A stretch of DNA of 64,000 nucleotides, taken from the NCBI RefSeq assembly GCF_900114055.1, contig NZ_FORR01000004.1, positions 124,001-188,000 of the forward strand. Direction: 5' to 3'. Positions 58,418 to 64,000 of this stretch are shown piece after piece (position 1 is the stretch's first letter; each line of letters opens with the position of its first letter). The stretch comes from Thermoflavimicrobium dichotomicum (lineage in GTDB: Bacteria > Bacillota > Bacilli > Thermoactinomycetales > Thermoactinomycetaceae). A model generated the notes under the pieces. It made no database searches. It worked only from the letters and a program-made list of their open reading frames with translations, and had not been told where the DNA came from. The translations under genes were made by a program, and so were the position numbers.

Positions 58418-60880
58418 TCAGCTTACGACAATATTAACCAATCTGCCTGGTACCACAATGACCTTCCGCACTGTTTTACCTGTAATCAATTGCTGAATTT
58501 TTTCTTGAGATAATGCTTGTTTTTCTATTTCGATTCGATCAGCTTGAGCGGGAACCACCAATTTTTCCTTTACTTTGCCATTGATCTGTACTACAATTTC
58601 CACTTCATCCTGAACCAGTGCCTCCGGATCATAGGAAGGCCAGGAAGCCAGATGTACACTACCTTCCTTGCCCATCACGGACCACAATTCCTCCGTGATA
58701 TGCGGGACAAACGGAGCCAACAGAATGACCAGTGTTTCCAACGCTTCCTTAAAAATGCGACGATCGGCTTCCGCTGGATAGCTATACAAGCCATTGACCA
58801 GCTCCATGATTGAACTGATTGCAGTGTTGAAGTGATTACGTTCACCGATTTCATGGGTTACCTTCTTGATGGTTTGATGCAGGAGACGGCGCAACTCTTT
58901 CGCATGCTTATCTTCTTTGCCAGCTGGAATGTCCTGCTTAAACAGTTCCTCGTTTTGAACGACCAAGCGCCATACACGATTCAAGAATCGATAGCTGCCT
59001 TCAACTCCCGCATCATTCCAGTCCAAATCACGATCCGGTGGTGCTGCAAACAGGATAAACAAGCGAGCTGTATCCGCTCCATATTTATCAATAATCTCCA
59101 ACGGACTTACGACATTCCCTTTTGACTTGGACATTTTTGCTCCATCTTTCAACACCATTCCCTGAGTGAGCAAGCTGTTGAATGGCTCATCTACCGAGAT
59201 CATGCCTGCATCATACAATACCTTGGTAAAAAAGCGCGAATAGAGCAAGTGCAAGACGGCATGTTCAATTCCACCAATATATTCATCCACTGGCAACCAT
59301 TTATCCACTTTTTCCCTGTCAAAAGGCTGCTCGTCATTTTTTGCATCAGTATAGCGCAAGAAGTACCAGGAAGAGTCTACAAAAGTATCCATGGTGTCTG
59401 TCTCTCTTCGGGCTTGCTTGCCACAGTTTGGACAAGTGGTATTCACAAAAGACTCGGAAGTCGTCAATGGGTTGCGCTTTCCATCAAATACAACGTCTTC
59501 TGGCAAGAGGACAGGCAAATCTTCTTTCGGAACCGGTACCACGCCGCAACTATCACAATAAATGATCGGAATCGGAGTACCCCAATAACGCTGACGCGAA
59601 ATGAGCCAATCACGCAAACGATAATTGACGGTCGGCCCACCTTGCCCTTTTTCTGCCAAATGGTTGGCGATCGCCTTCAAAGCCTCGCGATTGGGCATGC
59701 CATCAAACGGGCCAGAATTTACAAGTACACCATCTTCTGTAAATGCTTCTGTCAATGATTCCACTTCTAATGTGCCATCATTTGGCTGGATGACCACTTT
59801 GATCGGCAAGTGATATTTCTTCGCAAACTGAAAGTCCCGTTCATCATGGGCAGGTACTCCCATCACTGCACCTGTACCATAATCCACTAATACATAGTTC
59901 GCTACCCAAATCGGGATCTTTTCACCTGTCAATGGATGTTTGGCATAGGCCCCCGTAAAGTAACCCACTTTCTCCGCATCTGTCGAGGTGCGTTCAATCT
60001 CCGTTTGTTTTTTCATCTCTTCAATGAACTGAAGTATTTCGGCTTCCTGCTCTTTTCCTCGAATCAACTGCGGTACCAATGGGTGCTCGGGAGCTAGCAC
60101 CATATAAGTAACACCATACAAGGTATCTGGGCGTGTCGTAAACACAGTTACCTGTTCTTCGTTTAATTCCGGAATGGTAAAGACGACATGGGCCCCTTCA
60201 CTTTTGCCGATCCAATTTCGCTGCATGGCTTTTACTTTATCTGGCCACTTTGGAAGACGATCCAATCCTGTGAGTAGCCGTTCTGCATAATCTGTAATCC
60301 GGAAGAACCATTGTTCCAATTCTTTTTTGGTTACTTCTGAATCGCAGCGCCAACATTTCCCGTCTTCAACCTGTTCGTTTGCCAGCACTGTACTACACTT
60401 TGGACACCAGTTGACAAACGCCTTTTTGCGATAAGCCAATCCCCGTTCATACAAGAGCAGAAACAACCACTGGTTAAATTTGTAATAATCGGGCATACAG
60501 GTCCCTACATATCGGTCCCAATCATAGGAAGCCCCAATCAATTTTTGTTCATTACGGATCCGCTCCATATTCTTGAGCGTCCATTCCCTGGGATTGACCC
60601 CACGTTGAATGGCTGCATTTTCAGCTGGCAATCCAAACGCATCAGCACCCATTACATGCAAAACACGATACCCATTCATTTTTCGAAAGCGGGCCACCAC
60701 ATCACCAATCGAATAGACGCGCATGTGTCCCATGTGCAACCCTTCGCCTGAAGGATACGGAAACTGCTCCAAAGCGTAATACTTGGGCTTGGATATGTCT
60801 TCTTCTGTCTGATGAATGCCGATTTTTTCCCAATGTGCCTGCCACTTGGTTTCGATTTCTTTGGCACTATATTCTCTCAT
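58418..60880 (-). CDS. leuS: Leucyl-tRNA synthetase
   Basis: Charges tRNA-Leu. 820 residues, class I. The HIGH motif is H-M-G-H-M-R near 50, the CP1 editing domain (about 225-420) holds T-R-P-D-T-L-Y-G and D-E-R-D, the KMSKS is K-M-S-K-S-K-G near 580, and the anticodon domain is C-terminal. GAGGAGG precedes ATG 60880. A leucine T-box lies upstream. Confidence 0.98.
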   Translation of the reverse strand: MREYSAKEIETKWQAHWEKIGIHQTEEDISKPKYYALEQFPYPSGEGLHMGHMRVYSIGDVVARFRKMNGYRVLHVMGADAFGLPAENAAIQRGVNPREWTLKNMERIRNEQKLIGASYDWDRYVGTCMPDYYKFNQWLFLLLYERGLAYRKKAFVNWCPKCSTVLANEQVEDGKCWRCDSEVTKKELEQWFFRITDYAERLLTGLDRLPKWPDKVKAMQRNWIGKSEGAHVVFTIPELNEEQVTVFTTRPDTLYGVTYMVLAPEHPLVPQLIRGKEQEAEILQFIEEMKKQTEIERTSTDAEKVGYFTGAYAKHPLTGEKIPIWVANYVLVDYGTGAVMGVPAHDERDFQFAKKYHLPIKVVIQPNDGTLEVESLTEAFTEDGVLVNSGPFDGMPNREALKAIANHLAEKGQGGPTVNYRLRDWLISRQRYWGTPIPIIYCDSCGVVPVPKEDLPVLLPEDVVFDGKRNPLTTSESFVNTTCPNCGKQARRETDTMDTFVDSSWYFLRYTDAKNDEQPFDREKVDKWLPVDEYIGGIEHAVLHLLYSRFFTKVLYDAGMISVDEPFNSLLTQGMVLKDGAKMSKSKGNVVSPLEIIDKYGADTARLFILFAAPPDRDLDWNDAGVEGSYRFLNRVWRLVVQNEELFKQDIPAGKEDKHAKELRRLLHQTIKKVTHEIGERNHFNTAISSIMELVNGLYSYPAEADRRIFKEALETLVILLAPFVPHITEELWSVMGKEGSVHLASWPSYDPEALVQDEVEIVVQINGKVKEKLVVPAQADRIEIEKQALSQEKIQQLITGKTVRKVIVVPGRLVNIVVS

Positions 60881-60922
60881 ACCAACTCCTCCTCTGCTTC
60901 TTAAAATTTCCCGTAAAACTAT

Positions 60923-61202
60923 AAAAACCTCCCGCCCTCAGCCTTTTTAGCTAGGGACGAGAGGTTAGTTCACATTCCCGCGGTACCACCCTAATTAGTG
61001 TCTTTTGATGAAGGATATTCTCTCCACGAAAGACACTCTCTTAAATCCGATAACGGGGATGAGCCGCTAAAAAGTACTAACCTTTCCCTTTTAGAGCGAT
61101 GAAGCGAGTTCATTTGCTTCCTCAGATTGGCTTGCACCAAACGCCAACTCTCTGAGCTGAGTCCACAAATTACTACTCTCCATCATGGCCTGTCAATATT
61201 TA
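60923..61202 (-). promoter_or_regulatory. Leucine T-box leader of leuS
   Basis: T-box AGGGTGGTACCGCGGGAA at 60992-60975, a specifier loop GAACTCG with CTC (61108-61106) for leucine, and a terminator (CTCTCGTCCC with GGGCGGGAG, then TTTTTAT) ending near 60923. Confidence 0.92.
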
Positions 61203-61208
61203 ATAAAA

Positions 61209-61237
61209 ATTATATGAAGAAATGCAAACGGTGTCAA
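61209..61237 (-). promoter_or_regulatory. SigA consensus promoter of leuS
   Basis: TTGACA (61237-61232), a 17-base spacer and TATAAT (61214-61209): both elements are perfect. Confidence 0.88.
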
Positions 61238-61305
61238 TGGTCTTTCACCATCTTTTCGTCTATTTTTTCACAAATGTAACCAATGACCCGTTCACTCATA
61301 CATGT

Positions 61306-61647
61306 TCACTGTACAAGTACTTGCTGAGCATCTCCCCACAAACGCTCCAAATCATAAAAATCACGCTCATCCTTGTGGAAAACATGAACAACCACATCAC
61401 CGAGATCCATTAAAACCCAACGCGCATCACGTAATCCTTCTATACCTCGAATCAAGATGCCTTTCTCCTGGACCTTATCCTTGATGGCTTTGACGATTGC
61501 CTGTACCTGCGTTTGAGAGTTCCCATGGCAGATCACAAAGTAATCAGCAAATACAGACAATCCACGGATATCCAAAATGGTTACGTCTTGCGCCTTCTTC
61601 TCTTCGGCAGCGGTGGCTGCTACCTGCGCGATTTCCACTAGATTCAA
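61306..61647 (-). CDS. rsfS: Ribosomal silencing factor RsfS
   Basis: Binds L14 and blocks subunit joining in starvation. 113 residues. The family segments D-I-R-G-L-S-V-F-A-D-Y-F-V-I and W-V-L-M-D-L-G-D-V-V-V-H-V-F-H are complete. TTG 61647 is the start: AAAGGAGG ends 7 bases upstream, and the ATG further up has no site. It follows yqeK in the nadD-yqeK-rsfS order. Confidence 0.95.
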   Translation of the reverse strand: MNLVEIAQVAATAAEEKKAQDVTILDIRGLSVFADYFVICHGNSQTQVQAIVKAIKDKVQEKGILIRGIEGLRDARWVLMDLGDVVVHVFHKDERDFYDLERLWGDAQQVLVQ

Positions 61648-61710
61648 AAAGATTCCTCCTTTTATCCTTTTGAACAAAAGATGTTTACTTCGTTGCTTGT
61701 TGCAAAGTGT

Positions 61711-62289
61711 TCACGACCTCTCTTGTAACATGACCTGTTCAAGGTAATAATTGCGCGTGATCAATGTCAATGGATAAACTTTCTGCCTTTTTTCAATCAG
61801 GAACGTAATCGTATTATCCAGCGATTGAAGGAGAGCTTGATCCATATTCGTTTTTGCCATTTGCCTTACTTTATCTATCCCAGGAAACTGACGTCCCGGT
61901 TCGATATAATCAGCCAAAAAAATGATTTTTTCCAGTGGGGACATGCCCGGACGCCCTGTCGTATGATAGCGGATCGCATTTAAAATGTCTTCATCTTCGA
62001 TCGCCCATTCTTTTCTTGCAATTTCTGCGCCAACAGGACCATGCCACAACTCTTTATTGTACAGTAACAATTCTTCAGGTAAATTATTTTCTTTTATCTG
62101 AGCCATTAATTTTTCTGCTGGCCAAAACTTGCAGTAATCATGTAAAATGGCCGCCAATTCCACTTTTTGCAAATCCACTGATTCGCCCTCAGCCAAAGCC
62201 ATGGCCGTATCTCGGACACGAAGCGTATGTTCCCAACGTGATAATGGCATTTGCTCTTTTGTAGCTTGGATGATTTGTTCAAGATTCAT
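61711..62289 (-). CDS. yqeK: HD-domain hydrolase YqeK (Ap4A-type)
   Basis: 192-residue HD phosphohydrolase; YqeK proteins split diadenosine tetraphosphate symmetrically. H-x-n-R-V-R-D-T near 21-28, the metal pair A-I-L-H-D-Y-C-K near 47 and H-G-P-V-G-A near 83 are present. Its start overlaps the nadD stop by 11 bases, so translation is coupled. Confidence 0.95.
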   Translation of the reverse strand: MNLEQIIQATKEQMPLSRWEHTLRVRDTAMALAEGESVDLQKVELAAILHDYCKFWPAEKLMAQIKENNLPEELLLYNKELWHGPVGAEIARKEWAIEDEDILNAIRYHTTGRPGMSPLEKIIFLADYIEPGRQFPGIDKVRQMAKTNMDQALLQSLDNTITFLIEKRQKVYPLTLITRNYYLEQVMLQERS

Positions 62290-62863
62290 ACAGCCGATAC
62301 CCCTTTATATACTGATATACAGAATCTGGAACCAAATAACGAATAGACATTCCTCGCGCCAAGCGTTCACGAATATAAGTGGAGGAAAGATTCAGTTCCA
62401 CGCTATCTGTTACCCAAATCACACGCTCCTCAATCCAAGAAGGCAAATGCTCTATTTGAATATCTGGACGACGGATACCCACGATTTGTGAGACTTCTAG
62501 TATTCTCTCTATTTTATACCAATTCGGCAAATCGTTCACCATATCTGCCCCGATGATTACATAAAATTGGGCATGCGGCTCTGCTTTCCGTAAAGATTCC
62601 AATGTACGGACCGTATAGGAAGGGCTGGGTAAATACAGTTCAATATCGGATAAATGAAAATATGGATGATCTTCAATCGCCAACTGAACCATTCTAAGAC
62701 GGTGTTCGACTGGCGTAATCTTTTTATCCTGTTTATGCGGTGGAAACGCTGCTGGAGTAAACAACACCTGATCCAGCCCGACTGCTTCACGAGCCTGTTC
62801 AGCTACTAGTAAATGCCCGATATGAATCGGATCAAATGTACCTCCCATGATACCAACTCTCAT
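62279..62863 (-). CDS. nadD: Nicotinate-nucleotide adenylyltransferase
   Basis: Makes deamido-NAD from NaMN and ATP. 194 residues. G-G-T-F-D-P-I-H-I-G-H at 7-17 and the C-terminal S-S-T-Y-I-R-E-R motif near 165 are the nucleotidyl transfer signatures. It lies 3 bases after aroE; the Bacillus yqeI (RNA-binding) gene that normally separates them is absent here. Confidence 0.97.
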   Translation of the reverse strand: MRVGIMGGTFDPIHIGHLLVAEQAREAVGLDQVLFTPAAFPPHKQDKKITPVEHRLRMVQLAIEDHPYFHLSDIELYLPSPSYTVRTLESLRKAEPHAQFYVIIGADMVNDLPNWYKIERILEVSQIVGIRRPDIQIEHLPSWIEERVIWVTDSVELNLSSTYIRERLARGMSIRYLVPDSVYQYIKGYRLYES

Positions 62864-62866
62864 GAT

Positions 62867-63730
62867 TCACACTCTCTTCCCAGAAGCAGCCAGCGAAGAT
62901 TCCAACACTTCCCTCATCAGCTGAATGGGCGCTTTTTTACCTAACCAAATTTCAAAAGCGATCGCAGCCTGATGTACAAGCATTCCCATACCATTGTGCA
63001 CCCGCGCTCCACATTTCTTGGCTGCACAAAGCAAGGCGGTTTCTTTTGGATGGTAAATCAGATCACTGACAATCAGATTTTCATGTAGCCAATCTGTAGG
63101 AATGGGTGTCTCCGTGATCTTGGGTTCCATACCAACTGATGTCGTGTTAATGAGTAAAGTAGCTTTAGCAATCTCTTGATCTGCTGCTGCCAAATCAACG
63201 ACTTGGATCTCTGTCCATTTGGATAAATGATGCGCCAGCTTTTCTGCTTTTTGTTTTGTACGATTCGCTATAGTGATCCTTTTTACTCCAGCCGTTGCCA
63301 GTGCATAACCAACTGCCCGTGCCGCTCCACCTGCCCCTAACATCACCACTTTCTGCTCAGAAAGTTCAATCGGGATTTCTTCTGTTAAGGAACGTAAATA
63401 TCCAACTCCATCTGTATTATGTCCTACCCATTTTTCGCCATTTTGAACCACTGTATTTACAGCCCCAATTTCTTTTGCACTATCATCCAACTCATCCAAA
63501 TAATTCATAATGGTTACCTTATGGGGAATCGTTACATTAAACCCGCGAAATTTCAACGCCTTCATTCCTGCCACAGCTTGTTCAAGCTGCGCTGGATCTA
63601 CATCATAAGCCAAGTAAACAAAAGGAAGACCTAAATATTCACATGCGCGATTCATCATATCTGGCGACTTGGAATGTGCAACAGGATGGCCAATTAAACC
63701 CAAGGCTCCCGTTTTACTCGTTATTTGCAA
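62867..63730 (-). CDS. aroE: Shikimate dehydrogenase
   Basis: NADPH-dependent reduction of 3-dehydroshikimate in the aromatic amino acid pathway. 287 residues. G-L-I-G-H-P-V-A-H-S-K-S-P at 10-22, N-V-T-I-P-H-K near 67 with the catalytic lysine, and V-M-L-G-A-G-G-A-A-R-A near 130. TTG 63730 is chosen (GAGGAG 8 bases upstream); GTG 63739 three codons earlier is possible. Confidence 0.95.
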   Translation of the reverse strand: MQITSKTGALGLIGHPVAHSKSPDMMNRACEYLGLPFVYLAYDVDPAQLEQAVAGMKALKFRGFNVTIPHKVTIMNYLDELDDSAKEIGAVNTVVQNGEKWVGHNTDGVGYLRSLTEEIPIELSEQKVVMLGAGGAARAVGYALATAGVKRITIANRTKQKAEKLAHHLSKWTEIQVVDLAAADQEIAKATLLINTTSVGMEPKITETPIPTDWLHENLIVSDLIYHPKETALLCAAKKCGARVHNGMGMLVHQAAIAFEIWLGKKAPIQLMREVLESSLAASGKRV

Positions 63731-63761
63731 AAGACTCACTCCTCTCCTGTTCCTAATGAAA

Positions 63762-63784
63762 GAAACGCCCTTTGCGGGCGTTCC
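63762..63784 (-). terminator. Terminator of yqeH
   Basis: AACGCCC and GGGCGTT around a 5-base loop, then TCTTTC on the minus strand, just past the yqeH stop. The U-run is weak. Confidence 0.6.
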
Positions 63785-63786
63785 CA

Positions 63787-64000
63787 TTAGATAATCGCTG
63801 GCCGTACAACCACTTGAACTCCTTTTGGAGCCCATACTTCTACCAGTCCTTTTTCCTTGCCACAAGCTATCCAGCCCAAACCAGAAATCACAATATCCTG
63901 TTTTTCATGTCCTGGCAAGAAGAAACGATGTTTTTTCCAAGGAGGTAGTTGAGCTGGATCCTGGGGAGGCGAGAGCATTTTTCCATGGTGCTTCTCAAGA
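63787..64000 (-). CDS. yqeH: Ribosome biogenesis GTPase YqeH, C-terminal part (runs off the window)
   Basis: Circularly permuted GTPase needed for 30S assembly. Only the last 70 residues are here, with L-P-P-W-K-K-H-R-F-F-L-P-G near the middle and D-I-V-I-S-G-L-G-W-I-A-C-G, typical of the RNA-binding C-terminal domain. Placement next to aroE agrees with Bacillus. Confidence 0.92.
   Translation of the reverse strand, partial: LEKHHGKMLSPPQDPAQLPPWKKHRFFLPGHEKQDIVISGLGWIACGKEKGLVEVWAPKGVQVVVRPAII

Overview
This window is a chromosomal stretch from a low-to-mid GC, Gram-positive, endospore-forming Bacilli-type bacterium. Spore genes (gpr, spoIIP, yqfC/yqfD, an alpha/beta SASP), competence genes (comEA, comEC), three T-box leaders and a CIRCE/HrcA operon all point that way. 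Gene order from dnaG to yqeH follows the Bacillus sigA-to-yqeG region closely, read here in reverse. A thermoactinomycete-like relative is plausible (ppdK fused to the yqfL/ccpN cluster, frequent TTG starts), but that is inference. I see no rRNA, tRNA, CRISPR array, prophage or intact insertion sequence.

Layout, left to right. (1) 1-9.8 kb: the start of dnaG, then ccpN-yqfL-ppdK (gluconeogenesis repressor, PPDK regulatory kinase/phosphotransferase, PPDK), a plus-strand lipoprotein, and glyQ-glyS behind a glycine T-box. (2) 9.8-18.2 kb: the long minus-strand cluster yqfC-yqfD-phoH-pgpH-ybeY-dgkA-cdd-era-yqzL-recO. (3) 18.2-25 kb: spore-related and housekeeping singles (M15 peptidase, SASP, CDF transporter, rpsU-yqeY with a possible new small gene in front, HIT protein, Na/Pi cotransporter, deoC, NUDIX). 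(4) 25-35 kb: the heat-shock cluster hrcA-grpE-dnaK-dnaJ, with prmA-rsmE-mtaB downstream and hemW upstream. (5) 35-44 kb: lepA, an inserted three-gene redox operon, yqxA-spoIIP-gpr and rpsT. (6) 44-50 kb: a likely IS200/IS605-type RNA remnant against a TetR gene, a drug/antigen-type ABC-2 permease, trpS with its T-box, a CcdC-like protein, a DUF523 protein and an FAD oxidoreductase. (7) 50-64 kb: holA-comEC, a CBM-bearing membrane protein, dcd, rocD, comEA, leuS with its T-box, and rsfS-yqeK-nadD-aroE-yqeH.

What stands out. ccpN and yqfL have strong ribosome binding sites and full-length homologous reading frames, but neither has an ATG, GTG or TTG in the right place; both appear to start at ATC or ATA. 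A 69-codon frame ahead of rpsU, apparently starting at CTG, ends inside the rpsU ribosome binding region. Three intergenic regions hold strongly structured, unexplained inverted repeats: 34992-35160, 43690-44066 and 54469-54577. The 43.7-44.07 kb element looks like a transposon end with omega-RNA-like folds but has no protein gene, and its end supplies the stop codon of the adjacent tetR. Many real starts here are TTG with good upstream AGGAGG-type sites, so several starts given below are internal to longer open frames.
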